A stretch of 64,000 nt of DNA, from NCBI RefSeq assembly GCF_003865405.1, contig NZ_RQVQ01000007.1, positions 1-64,000 on the forward strand, given 5' to 3'. Of the stretch, positions 52,819-63,987 are shown piece by piece. The position numbers and the translations under genes are program-made. Below the pieces are notes generated by a model. It was not told where the DNA came from and made no database searches. It worked only from the letters and a program-made list of their open reading frames with translations. Within the stretch, counting starts at the first letter, position 1, and every line of letters starts with the position of its first letter. The DNA is from Paenimyroides tangerinum (lineage in GTDB: Bacteria > Bacteroidota > Bacteroidia > Flavobacteriales > Flavobacteriaceae).

Positions 52819-53265
52819 TTATTGTTTAACACCATCAAATAAAAAATTTATTTCACCTTCTGCTTGTTGATTTGTTCCCAATTCAAGGGTTTTTACTTCG
52901 GCAGTATACCAAAAATAACCTTCTAGAATTCCATTGACATTGTTAATATTATTGTTATAGCTATTCTCCACTTTAAAAGTTTTAGAAGTCACACTAGAAT
53001 AAGCTTCACCAGATTTTGCTTCAACCTTTAAATGCTGATTATCTACTTTTGTAACGATAATAACAGCATCAAAATATTCGTATTGTTCAAGAAGACTTGA
53101 CCTTAACTTTCCTTTATACGTACCAACTGCAGCATCGATTGTTCCTGAAGTTGGTTGTTCGTAATTTGTATTGTCATCACTACTACTACAACTTGTTGTA
53201 ATTGTTCCGATGGTTAATAATGATAAAATACCTACGAATGTTAGTTTCTTTTTAAAATTTTTCAT
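52819..53265 (-). CDS. Small lipoprotein with S-S-S-D-D surface-export-like motif
   Basis: 148 residues. Signal peptide with lipobox (T-I-T-T-S-C) followed by S-S-S-D-D-N, the same acidic start as the lipoprotein at 51036. The ~110-residue mature part is beta-rich (YKGKLRSSLLEQYEYFDAVII, KTLELGTNQQAEGEINFLFD) and may be a lipocalin-like or Ig-like fold. No family recognised. First gene of the minus-strand envelope block, head to head with the kinase gene. Confidence 0.75.
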   Translation of the reverse strand: MKNFKKKLTFVGILSLLTIGTITTSCSSSDDNTNYEQPTSGTIDAAVGTYKGKLRSSLLEQYEYFDAVIIVTKVDNQHLKVEAKSGEAYSSVTSKTFKVENSYNNNINNVNGILEGYFWYTAEVKTLELGTNQQAEGEINFLFDGVKQ

Positions 53266-53429
53266 GTTGTTTGTTTTTTAAAATTGTTTTTACAAAAATG
53301 ACTAATTATAAATTTGCTATCAATCGTCGAATTCTATGATTTTTTTCTAATGGTTTACCTTGATTTTATAAAACAAATGTAAATTGAAGCTTTTTATTAG
53401 GATATTTGTCTTTTAATTTTTTTGAAAAC

Positions 53430-55391
53430 ATGTTAAAGAAGATATTTTTCATCATATCATTTTCACTTATTTGTAATCTTGTTACAGCTCAGCATTTTTT
53501 TCCACTTGACGAAAATGCTTATTTATCAGAACTGTATAAAAATGTTCAAAATCAAAAAGATAAGAAAAAACAATTGCTGAATTACTTATTATTGTCTGAA
53601 TTTTGGGCGCAATCCGATAGTTTAAAAAGTTGGAATGCCATTCAAAAAGTGCAAAAATCTAATGATAGAGAAAAATTAGATAAAGGTGTTTTAGATTATT
53701 TTTCGGGTATTTATTTTTCTTCTATTGGAAATAAAGCAAAAGCAAAAAAACATTATCAAAATGCCATAGATTTATTGAAGATTGAATCTAAAAATAATGA
53801 GATCCTTGTAAAAACTTTATATAACTACGCTTATATTCAGGTTGAAGATAAAGGATATGATTTTATGGTTAAAACATTAATCGAAGAATGTATACCGCTA
53901 AGTCAAAAGATGAATAATTTAGAATTATTAGCTTTTTATAATACACAACTTGGATTAACTTTTATGTCAATTGGTCAATTTGATACTGCTGAAGAATATC
54001 ACAAAAAAGCACTTGATATTCTTAATAAAATCCCTGAAATGCAATCCGTACATTTGATAACATATTTGAATCTTGTTAGTAATTACTGTTATAAACCGGA
54101 TAGTAGATCAGCAAAAGTTTATTTAGATAAAGCAAAAAATATACTTTTAAAATTCAAAGATTCACAGTATTTACCTAATTATTATTATCAAGAAGCAATG
54201 TATCATACGACAAGAGAGGAGTATGATATGGCTTTATTGAGTTTAGAAAAAGGGATTGAACTTGCAAAAGAAAAAAAGCAATTTAAACTTTTACATATGC
54301 TTTATTTTCGAGTTTATAATGTCTTTTTGATGCAAAAGGATTATTTAAAGGCAAGAAATCAACTTGAGCAGATTTTGAATGAAAATATTTTGAGTAAAGA
54401 ACCTGTAAACAGAAAGATCACGTTCTCTCAATTAGCTGCTGTTAATGAAGTTTTAGGCGATTACAAACAAGCTTTTAATTGGATGAAAAAGGCAAGTGTG
54501 CTTAGCGATAGTTTACAGCAACAAAAAATTTTAGAAAAAATGAATGAATTAGAAATCATTCATAAATCTTCTGAAAAACAAGAACAAATAGCGAAATTAG
54601 AACGAGAAAAAGAAGAATCAGTATTAATAACTAAAAATAAAAACCTTCGAATTACCATTTTAGCTGTAGCATTGTTGCTTAGTTTGATAATTGCTTTTTT
54701 AATTTATTTGACATACAAAAAACAACAAAAAATCAATAAGCAAATTAATCTTAATCACAAACAAGAGCTTCTTTATATTGAAAAAGAACGCAAATACGAA
54801 GCTACGCAAGCTATTCTTCAAGGAGAAGAACAAGAAAGACAAAGAATCGCTCAAGATTTACACGATAGTATGGGAGGAATGCTTGCTAATATAAAGATGA
54901 CAGTTTCTACAATGAATTTAGATAAAGCTGCAGAAATTGGGAGAAAAATTGACGCAACAATTTTAGAAATGAGACGCATTTCTAGAAATTTGATGCCTGA
55001 AACATTAAAAAATTTAGGACTTGAAATTGCACTTCGAGAGCTTTGTGAATCGATGTCTCAGAAAAATTTTACAATTCAATTTGAAGCATATAATCTTGCA
55101 GAGAATATTACTTTTCAAACGCAATTAGCTTTATATCGTATTACACAAGAAGCAATTAGTAATGTTATCAAATATGCACAAGCTGATATTGTTATTGTTC
55201 AAATTAGTCAAAATGAGGATACTTTGATATTAACGATTGAAGATGACGGAATTGGTTTTGAAAAATCTGAAATTGCGTATGGACTTGGTCTAAAAAACAT
55301 TGAAAACCGAACACGTTTAATTAATGGCAGTTTTGACATTGTAACAGAAAAAGGAAATGGAACTACTTTAAATATAGTTTGTAATGTATAA
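53430..55391 (+). CDS. TPR sensor histidine kinase (HisKA_3/NarX type)
   Basis: 653 residues from the ATG at 53430; an in-frame TTG at 53406 is less likely. Signal peptide to ~22, helical TPR repeats ~25-390, TM ~410-431 (TILAVALLLSLIIAFLIYL), then the dimerization box E-E-Q-E-R-Q-R-I-A-Q-D-L-H-D-S with phospho-acceptor H478. The ATPase domain has N (EAISNVIKYA), D-D-G-I-G-F and GLGLKNIENRT. It phosphorylates the regulator encoded next, which overlaps it by eight bases. The ligand is unknown. It is divergent from the envelope block. Confidence 0.94.
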   Translation: MLKKIFFIISFSLICNLVTAQHFFPLDENAYLSELYKNVQNQKDKKKQLLNYLLLSEFWAQSDSLKSWNAIQKVQKSNDREKLDKGVLDYFSGIYFSSIGNKAKAKKHYQNAIDLLKIESKNNEILVKTLYNYAYIQVEDKGYDFMVKTLIEECIPLSQKMNNLELLAFYNTQLGLTFMSIGQFDTAEEYHKKALDILNKIPEMQSVHLITYLNLVSNYCYKPDSRSAKVYLDKAKNILLKFKDSQYLPNYYYQEAMYHTTREEYDMALLSLEKGIELAKEKKQFKLLHMLYFRVYNVFLMQKDYLKARNQLEQILNENILSKEPVNRKITFSQLAAVNEVLGDYKQAFNWMKKASVLSDSLQQQKILEKMNELEIIHKSSEKQEQIAKLEREKEESVLITKNKNLRITILAVALLLSLIIAFLIYLTYKKQQKINKQINLNHKQELLYIEKERKYEATQAILQGEEQERQRIAQDLHDSMGGMLANIKMTVSTMNLDKAAEIGRKIDATILEMRRISRNLMPETLKNLGLEIALRELCESMSQKNFTIQFEAYNLAENITFQTQLALYRITQEAISNVIKYAQADIVIVQISQNEDTLILTIEDDGIGFEKSEIAYGLGLKNIENRTRLINGSFDIVTEKGNGTTLNIVCNV

Positions 55392-56013
55392 AAATAAAAT
55401 AAATTTAGTGATAGTTGATGACCATCCAATGGTTTTGGAAGGATTGAAATATCTTTTACAACAAGATGAGACGTTTCAAATTTTTTCTTTTACCAAAGGA
55501 AATGCAGCGCTAGATTTTATTCAAGAAAATAGGATTGATGTTGTGTTGCTTGATATTGTTTTAAAAGATGGAAATGGTCTTGATTTCTGTAAAATAATAA
55601 AACGACATTCACCTGAAACCACAGTAGTTGGAATTAGCAATCAAGCTGAGCGAAGTATCATTTTACGTTTTTTAGAAAATGGCGGAAGTGGTTATATTTT
55701 GAAAAACGCAGATGCTAAAGAAATCATGCAATGCATTCAGGATGCTATAAACGGGAAGCTTTCTTTATGTAAAGATGTTCAGGAAATAATGGCTAAACCA
55801 TCAGTAATTAATTATGAAATTCCACGAATTACCAAACGCGAACTTCAAATTTTAAAAGCTGTTTCAGAAGGACAAACTTCTGCAGAAATTGCAGATATAA
55901 TGTTTATCTCTGTTATTACTGTAGAAACGCATCGAAGAAATTTGTTACAGAAATTCAAAGCTAAAAATATGATTGAGCTTGTAAAAATTGCGACTGACAA
56001 CAAGTTGATTTAA
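55384..56013 (+). CDS. NarL/FixJ-family response regulator
   Basis: 209 residues. Receiver domain with V-D-D-H and the phospho-acceptor D57 (VVLLDIVLKDGNGL), linker, and LuxR-type helix-turn-helix at ~145-205 (ITKRELQILKAVSEGQTSAE, IADIMFISVITVETHRRNLL). It overlaps the kinase gene by eight bases, so the two form one signalling operon. The neighbouring envelope genes are candidate targets, by position only. Confidence 0.95.
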   Translation: MYKNKINLVIVDDHPMVLEGLKYLLQQDETFQIFSFTKGNAALDFIQENRIDVVLLDIVLKDGNGLDFCKIIKRHSPETTVVGISNQAERSIILRFLENGGSGYILKNADAKEIMQCIQDAINGKLSLCKDVQEIMAKPSVINYEIPRITKRELQILKAVSEGQTSAEIADIMFISVITVETHRRNLLQKFKAKNMIELVKIATDNKLI

Positions 56014-56045
56014 TAATGTTTTTCATTTTGTTATTAATTTAGAAT

Positions 56046-56078
56046 GGACTTCGAATTTTCGAGGTGTTTTTTATTTTA
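56046..56078 (+). terminator. Terminator of the kinase-regulator operon
   Basis: ACTTCGA pairs with TCGAGGT (one wobble) around ATTT and is followed by T-rich sequence. Confidence 0.6.
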
Positions 56079-56082
56079 TAAC

Positions 56083-56090
56083 TATCTTTG
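56083..56090 (+). promoter_or_regulatory. Promoter box of priA
   Basis: TATCTTTG, 23 bases before the ATG at 56114; no good upstream TTTG. Confidence 0.5.
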
Positions 56091-56113
56091 TTTTTTGAGT
56101 TACACAGTAAAAT

Positions 56114-58564
56114 ATGCAATTTTTTATAAACGTTATTGTTCCTTTGGCACTTGCCGATTCGTTTACTTATGAAGTAAATGAAAACGAATTTCATTATTTA
56201 CAAGTTGGAATGCGTGTGGCTGTTCCGTTTGGTAAAAGTAAAGTTTATACTGCTTTGGTACTTTCAAAACACAATGTTCCGCCTGTAGCTTATCAAGCTA
56301 AAGAAATTCAGGAAATTATCGATTCGCAACCTATCGTAAATGAAACCCAGATTGCACATTGGAAATGGTTAGCAGAATATTATATGTGTACTTTGGGAGA
56401 AGTTTATCGTGCAGCTGTTCCATCGGCTTTGTTGTTGGAAAGTGAAACGATTGTTGTTTATAAACCTAAAAAAGAATATTTAATTTCTGATTTTACTGAT
56501 GAAGAGTTTCTATTGTATGAAGCTTTTCAAAGTCAGGCAGTTTTAAAAATTGAAGAAATCATTTCGATTCTAAATAAAAAAAATATCTTTCCTGTAATTC
56601 AGTCGCTTCTTGAAAAAGAAATCATTGTTCTGAATGAAGAAATAGTTGAATCATATAAGCCTAAAATGGTTAAATATGTAAAACTAAATCCCGAATATGA
56701 TGCTCCAGAAAAATTAAAAGATTTAATGGAAATTCTTTCTCGTTCGGAAAAGCAACGCACCTTAGTGATGAAATTTTTTCAATTAAAAGCAATTGATAAG
56801 AAACCTATCACATCAAAAACTTTATTAGAAAAAGCAGATGTAACTCCGGCTGTTTTAAAAGGATTAATTTCAAAAAATATATTTGAAGAATTTACATTGG
56901 CTCAAGACCGAGTGGTTTTCGCAGATGTAAATAAACAAGAAATTGTACTTAGTGATTCACAGCAAACTGCTTTTGATTCAGTTGTTACTTCTTTTGAAAA
57001 ATTTGATATTACCTTATTAAAAGGAATTACAGGTTCTGGAAAAACTGAGATTTATATAAAATTAATTGAGCAAATTCTTAAGCAAGAAAAGCAAGTTTTG
57101 TATCTGTTGCCAGAAATTGCTTTAACCACGCAATTGGTTCAACGTTTAACCAAACATTTTGGAAATCAAGTTGCTGTTTTTCATTCCAAATATTCTTCTA
57201 ACGAACGTGTTGAAGTTTGGTTTCGTGTTAATCAAAATTCTGAAAAGGCTAAAGTTGTGATTGGAGCTCGTTCTTCGATTTTTCTTCCTTTTTCTAATTT
57301 AGGATTCGTCGTTGTTGACGAAGAACATGAACCTTCGTTCAAACAACAAGATCCTGCGCCTCGTTTCCACGCACGAGATTCAGCTATTGTTCTTGCAAAA
57401 ATGCATAATGCTAAAGTTTTATTGGGTTCAGCAACACCAAGTTTAGAAAGTTTTTATAACGCGTATCAAAATAAATTCGGGTTAGTAACATTAGAAAAAC
57501 GTTTTGGAAATGTAAAATTACCCGAAATTGTTCTGATTGATATTAAAGAGAAGCACCGGAAAAAAGAGATGAAAGGTCATTTTAGTATTGATCTTTTAGA
57601 TGAAATAAATCAAACATTGGGGCGAGGAGAACAGGTTATTCTATTTCAGAATAGACGTGGGTTTTCTCCTGTTTTAGAATGTTTGACTTGTGGTCATGTA
57701 CCGCAATGTCCATCATGTGATGTAAGTTTAACATATCATAAATTTCAAGAACATTTACGTTGTCATTATTGTGGTTATACGATGGCAAAGCCCGTAAAAT
57801 GCCACGTTTGTCACAGCGTTGATATTACAACAAAAGGTTTCGGAACGGAACAAATCGAATTGGAAGTGATGGAATTATTTCCAAATAAATCGATTGCTCG
57901 TATGGACCAAGATACAACTCGTGGTAAATATGCATTTGAGAAATTAATTGACGCGTTTAAAAATCAAGAAATAGATATTCTGGTTGGAACTCAAATGTTA
58001 GCAAAAGGTTTGGATTTTGATAATGTAACTTTAGTTGGAATTCTGAATGCAGATAATGCTTTGTATTTTCCTGATTTTCGTGCTCATGAACGTGCATTTC
58101 AAATGTTTATGCAAGTTGCAGGTCGAGCAGGAAGAAAAGATAAGGAAGGAAAAGTTTTTATCCAAACATATAATCCATATCATAATATTATTCAGCAAGT
58201 TACAACAAATGATTATGGTTCGATGTTTAAAGAACAAATGTATGAACGTTTGAATTTTAAATACCCACCTTTTTATCGTTTGATTCGTTTGCAATTGAAA
58301 CATGTTGATTTTCAGAAAGTAAAAGAAGGTTCTTTTTGGTTGTATAATTTATTATCAAAACAATTAGAAATGCCTGTTTTAGGACCTGAAGAACCATCGA
58401 TAAATCGAATTAGAAATCAATACATACGAATTATTCTGATAAAGATTCCGATTAATATTCCATTGAATAAAACCAAAAACGAAATCAGAAAATCTATAAA
58501 AAGTTTTGAAGCAATTGGAGCTTATCGTTCAATTAAAACAACAATTAGTGTTGATTTTTATTAA
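56114..58564 (+). CDS. priA: Primosomal replication restart helicase PriA
   Basis: 816 residues, full length. N-terminal 3'-end-binding region, Walker A G-I-T-G-S-G-K-T-E-I-Y (~305), D-E-E-H box (VVVDEEHEPSFKQQD), two zinc-binding clusters (CLTCGHVPQCPSCD; CHYCGYTMAKPVKCHVCHS), and the helicase motifs DILVGTQMLAKGLDFDNV and AGRAGRKDKEG. It restarts stalled forks by loading DnaB. Usual length and intact motifs. Confidence 0.97.
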   Translation: MQFFINVIVPLALADSFTYEVNENEFHYLQVGMRVAVPFGKSKVYTALVLSKHNVPPVAYQAKEIQEIIDSQPIVNETQIAHWKWLAEYYMCTLGEVYRAAVPSALLLESETIVVYKPKKEYLISDFTDEEFLLYEAFQSQAVLKIEEIISILNKKNIFPVIQSLLEKEIIVLNEEIVESYKPKMVKYVKLNPEYDAPEKLKDLMEILSRSEKQRTLVMKFFQLKAIDKKPITSKTLLEKADVTPAVLKGLISKNIFEEFTLAQDRVVFADVNKQEIVLSDSQQTAFDSVVTSFEKFDITLLKGITGSGKTEIYIKLIEQILKQEKQVLYLLPEIALTTQLVQRLTKHFGNQVAVFHSKYSSNERVEVWFRVNQNSEKAKVVIGARSSIFLPFSNLGFVVVDEEHEPSFKQQDPAPRFHARDSAIVLAKMHNAKVLLGSATPSLESFYNAYQNKFGLVTLEKRFGNVKLPEIVLIDIKEKHRKKEMKGHFSIDLLDEINQTLGRGEQVILFQNRRGFSPVLECLTCGHVPQCPSCDVSLTYHKFQEHLRCHYCGYTMAKPVKCHVCHSVDITTKGFGTEQIELEVMELFPNKSIARMDQDTTRGKYAFEKLIDAFKNQEIDILVGTQMLAKGLDFDNVTLVGILNADNALYFPDFRAHERAFQMFMQVAGRAGRKDKEGKVFIQTYNPYHNIIQQVTTNDYGSMFKEQMYERLNFKYPPFYRLIRLQLKHVDFQKVKEGSFWLYNLLSKQLEMPVLGPEEPSINRIRNQYIRIILIKIPINIPLNKTKNEIRKSIKSFEAIGAYRSIKTTISVDFY

Positions 58565-58581
58565 AAAAAGGTTTGTTAAGT

Positions 58582-58612
58582 TTTGTAAATCAAAATCAAA
58601 AAACTATCTTTG
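58582..58612 (+). promoter_or_regulatory. Ribosomal-protein promoter (near-consensus)
   Basis: TTTG at 58582-58585, 19 nt, TATCTTTG at 58605-58612, followed by CACCC. This matches the Bacteroidota consensus for both elements and spacing, upstream of rpsF. Confidence 0.8.
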
Positions 58613-58645
58613 CACCCAATTTATAACAAATTAAATTTTATTATT

Positions 58646-58987
58646 ATGAATCAATATGAAACTGTTTTCATTTTGAATCCCGTTTTATCTGAAACTCAGG
58701 TAAAGGAAACAGTAGCGAAATTCGAGGAATTTCTTGCTTCTAAAGGGGCTAAAATGGTATCTAAAGAAGATTGGGGCTTAAAAAAATTAGCTTACGAAAT
58801 TCAAAACAAAAAAAGTGGTTTTTACCATTTATTTGAGTACACTGTAGCTGCTGACGCAATCATTGGTTTAGAAACTGAATTCCGTCGTGACGAAAGAGTT
58901 ATGCGTTTCTTAACTGTTTCTTTAGACAAACACGCTGTTGCTTGGGCTGAAAGAAGAAGAGAGAAATTAAAAACTAAAAAAGCTTAA
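58646..58987 (+). CDS. rpsF: 30S ribosomal protein bS6
   Basis: 113 residues from the ATG at 58646. Recognisable [50 protein letters not shown]. It pairs with bS18 in the 30S platform. First of the rpsF-rpsR-rplI operon; five bases to rpsR. Confidence 0.97.
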   Translation: MNQYETVFILNPVLSETQVKETVAKFEEFLASKGAKMVSKEDWGLKKLAYEIQNKKSGFYHLFEYTVAADAIIGLETEFRRDERVMRFLTVSLDKHAVAWAERRREKLKTKKA

Positions 58988-58992
58988 TTATC

Positions 58993-59289
58993 ATGGCAAG
59001 TATTGAACAATCTGCAAAAGGTAAAAAAGACGGAGATATCAGATATTTAACGCCTTTAAACATTGAAACAAACAAAACTAAAAAGTATTGTCGTTTCAAA
59101 AAATCAGGAATCAAATACATCGATTATAAAGATGCTGATTTCTTATTAAAATTCGTTAACGAGCAAGGGAAAATTTTACCTCGTCGTTTAACTGGAACTT
59201 CTTTAAAATACCAAAGAAAAGTATCTGTTGCTGTAAAACGTGCTCGTCACTTAGCTTTAATGCCATACGTAGCAGATTTATTAAAATAA
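58993..59289 (+). CDS. rpsR: 30S ribosomal protein bS18
   Basis: 98 residues. Typical [61 protein letters not shown]. The single Cys of the K-K-Y-C-R-F core is present. Five bases after rpsF. Confidence 0.97.
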   Translation: MASIEQSAKGKKDGDIRYLTPLNIETNKTKKYCRFKKSGIKYIDYKDADFLLKFVNEQGKILPRRLTGTSLKYQRKVSVAVKRARHLALMPYVADLLK

Positions 59290-59353
59290 TAAAAACTTAA
59301 GTTGTTGGTTTCTGTTTCAAGAACCTAACTTCTAATTTAAAAAGGACAACAAC

Positions 59354-59791
59354 ATGGAAATTATCTTAAAACAAGATGTTAATAAATTAGGATTTAAAGA
59401 TGACGTAGTTACTGTTAAACCAGGATTCGGTCGTAATTATTTAATTCCTCAAGGAATTGCTATTTTAGCAACTCCATCTGCTAAAAAAGTTTTAGCTGAA
59501 AACTTAAAACAAAGAGCTCACAAAGAAGCTAAATTAATCGCTGATGCTAACGCAATTGCTGATGCATTAAAAGCTTTAGAGATCAAAATCGCTGTTAAAG
59601 CTGGTGGTGAGAAATTATTTGGTTCAGTAACTAATGCTGATATCGCTGCTGCTTTAGAAGCAAACGGTCAATCAATTGACAAAAAATTCATTACTTCTGG
59701 AACAATCAAACGTTTAGGTAAATATGCTGCAAACGTTCGTTTACACCGCGAAGTATTCGTTGAATTACCTTACGAAATCGTAGCTGAGTAA
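59354..59791 (+). CDS. rplI: 50S ribosomal protein bL9
   Basis: 145 residues. N-domain with M-E-I-I-L-K-Q-D-V-N-K-L-G-F-K-D-D-V-V-T-V-K-P-G-F, signature GRNYLIPQGIAILA, connecting helix and C-domain (KLFGSVTNADIAAAL, HREVFVELPYEIVAE). A 64-base leader with AAAGGAC before the ATG is a possible ribosome-binding site. Last gene of the ribosomal operon. Confidence 0.97.
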   Translation: MEIILKQDVNKLGFKDDVVTVKPGFGRNYLIPQGIAILATPSAKKVLAENLKQRAHKEAKLIADANAIADALKALEIKIAVKAGGEKLFGSVTNADIAAALEANGQSIDKKFITSGTIKRLGKYAANVRLHREVFVELPYEIVAE

Positions 59792-59812
59792 TTCTCTGTT
59801 ATTTCAATATAT

Positions 59813-59845
59813 GAAAAGTCCTTTCGAAAGAAAGGACTTTTTTTG
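59813..59845 (+). terminator. Terminator of the rpsF-rpsR-rplI operon
   Basis: AAAAGTCCTTTC pairs with GAAAGGACTTTT around GAAA, then a T run. Confidence 0.85.
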
Positions 59846-59883
59846 TTTTTAATTCTTATATTTAAATCTAAAATGATTTGATT

Positions 59884-60354
59884 ATGAGGTTAATATTGAA
59901 TTTTTTATTATTGGTATTTGTGTTTATTTCTTGTGAAACTAAGAAAGTGGATGAGCTAAAAGAAAGTACAATTGTTGTTAAAGATTCGGTTGTGAAAGAA
60001 AATAAAGTTGACGAAATCAAAACTTCTGATTGTATGACAAGATTAATTGACATCGTTCAAAGTAATTCAAAATGCAAAGAATTAATTGGTTATATGAAAA
60101 ATCAAAATGTTAAATATGGTTTTCAGATTGATTCATTTCCTGTTTTGTCAAGAACTTATCCGCAAGATTCTTTAATGTATTACGAGCTAATCTTGGTAGA
60201 ACATCATTCAACGCATAATCGCAATGCGGCTCAATTTAGTTTTTCTCCTTATTTTAAAAGACTTTCTATAATGGATTCAGTAAAGAATAAATTTATTGAG
60301 ACAGATTGTGATATGAAATTAATCGATTCTTATAAAAAGAATTGTTGGAATTAA
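59884..60354 (+). CDS. Putative small lipoprotein
   Basis: 156 residues from the ATG at 59884; a TTG two codons earlier is not needed. Lipobox (F-V-F-I-S-C) with the Cys near residue 18, then a K/E/D-rich linker. The globular part contains two more Cys (SDCMTRLIDIVQSNSKCKEL) and a C-terminal Cys pair, so disulfides are possible. No family recognised. Confidence 0.7.
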   Translation: MRLILNFLLLVFVFISCETKKVDELKESTIVVKDSVVKENKVDEIKTSDCMTRLIDIVQSNSKCKELIGYMKNQNVKYGFQIDSFPVLSRTYPQDSLMYYELILVEHHSTHNRNAAQFSFSPYFKRLSIMDSVKNKFIETDCDMKLIDSYKKNCWN

Positions 60355-60365
60355 ACGGAAGGTTG

Positions 60366-60373
60366 TATTTTTG
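60366..60373 (+). promoter_or_regulatory. Promoter box of the DUF6495-ligA operon
   Basis: TATTTTTG, 25 bases before the ATG at 60399. Confidence 0.5.
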
Positions 60374-60398
60374 TATGTGATATTAGAATCTGAATAAA

Positions 60399-62877
<2,479 letters not shown>

Positions 62878-62880
62878 TAT

Positions 62881-62914
62881 AAAAAAGCAATTTGGTTTTA
62901 CTAAGTTGCTTTTG
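62881..62914 (+). terminator. Terminator of the ligA operon
   Basis: AAAAGCAA pairs with TTGCTTTT, with a short extension, around an A/T-rich loop. Confidence 0.7.
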
Positions 62915-62931
62915 TTTTTAAAATATTTAAG

Positions 62932-63636
62932 ATGAAAATTATAACTTGGAATTGTAATGGTGCATTTAGAAAGAAATTTTCATTCTTGAAAAACTTTGAT
63001 GCAGACGTTTTGGTTATTCAAGAATGTGAAAATCCGCTTCTAGTCAAAGATGTTGAATATTTAAATTTCTCAAATAATTATGTTTGGATTGGTGATAACA
63101 AAAATAAAGGTATTGGAATATTCGCTAAGTCTAACATCAAATTAGAAAGATTAGATTTACCAACTACATATAATAAATATGATGTGAAGTATTTTCTACC
63201 AGTTATTATTAATGATTCTCAAATTTTGATTGGTGTTTGGGCACACAAAAATAATTCACCTACTTTTGAATATATTGGTCAAGTTTGGAAATATTTTCAA
63301 ATTAACTCCGAAATTATATATAAATCAATTATTGTTGGAGATTTTAATAGTAATTCAATTTGGAATTTATGGGATAGATGGTGGAATCATTCGGATGTTG
63401 TAGAGATGTTTGAAAAAAATAATCTTGTAAGTATGTATCACGAATTAGAAAATGAATTACAAGGTAAAGAAACTATTAAGACATTTTATTTGCATAAGAA
63501 TATTAATAAAGGTTATCATATTGATTATTGTTTTGTTCCTAAAAAACTAATAAATGATAATTCTAAATTTATTATTTCAAAATTTGATGAATTTAAAATT
63601 TTAAGTGACCATGTTCCTATAATAATTCAAATTTAG
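62932..63636 (+). CDS. Endonuclease/exonuclease/phosphatase-family protein
   Basis: 234 residues. EEP superfamily motifs are in order: ITWNCNGAF (catalytic Asn), VLVIQECENP (metal Glu), VGDFNSNSIW (D-x-N), and the C-terminal S-D-H-V-P-I. A His in GVWAHKNNS lies at the usual position. It is a short single-domain member that could act on nucleic acid, phosphoinositide or small phosphoester; the sequence does not decide. It lies 54 bases after ligA, past its terminator. Confidence 0.9.
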   Translation: MKIITWNCNGAFRKKFSFLKNFDADVLVIQECENPLLVKDVEYLNFSNNYVWIGDNKNKGIGIFAKSNIKLERLDLPTTYNKYDVKYFLPVIINDSQILIGVWAHKNNSPTFEYIGQVWKYFQINSEIIYKSIIVGDFNSNSIWNLWDRWWNHSDVVEMFEKNNLVSMYHELENELQGKETIKTFYLHKNINKGYHIDYCFVPKKLINDNSKFIISKFDEFKILSDHVPIIIQI

Positions 63637-63749
63637 AAGTTTTTATATTGTGTTATTCGTAATTTCTATTTCGTAATTTCTATTTTCATTACGAATAATT
63701 AATAACAATTACTTAATATTTAAGAATGTGCTAAATGTTGTAAAAGTTG

Positions 63750-63757
63750 TAATTTTG
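63750..63757 (+). promoter_or_regulatory. Promoter box of the 29-residue ORF
   Basis: TAATTTTG followed by TGGTG; TGTG at 63727-63730 with a 19-nt gap could act as a weak upstream element. It ends 23 bases before the ATG. Confidence 0.5.
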
Positions 63758-63780
63758 TGGTGTAATAAAAAAGATACATT

Positions 63781-63870
63781 ATGAAATCAATTAGCGCAAA
63801 GCCAATTATTATGGGAATTGTAAGTTTATTTGTTTATTTAGGAATTATGTTTGTTCTTTTGTCTTTATAA
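63781..63870 (+). CDS. 29-residue membrane peptide
   Basis: ATG at 63781, stop TAA at 63868-63870. The peptide is a polar N-terminus (MKSISAKPI) and one hydrophobic helix (IMGIVSLFVYLGIMFVLLSL), as in small single-pass membrane peptides. A TAATTTTG box lies upstream and a perfect terminator downstream (63954), so it is bounded as its own transcription unit. No family recognised. Confidence 0.55.
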   Translation: MKSISAKPIIMGIVSLFVYLGIMFVLLSL

Positions 63871-63953
63871 GAAAATAAATTAAACAGACTTCACGAATGT
63901 TTTTCTTAGAGTTAAACATTCCTTTATTTTGAAAATTAGTTAGTAGTTATAAA

Positions 63954-63987
63954 AAAAATCGTTCTGAATTCAGAACGATTTTTTACT
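63954..63987. terminator. Terminator with a perfect palindromic stem
   Basis: AAAATCGTTCTGAA pairs with TTCAGAACGATTTT with almost no loop and flanking A/T runs. Last feature of the window. Confidence 0.8.

Noticed and set aside
58031..58303. Short frames inside priA on both strands
   Set aside because: They overlap the conserved helicase motifs of priA; no independent evidence for translation.
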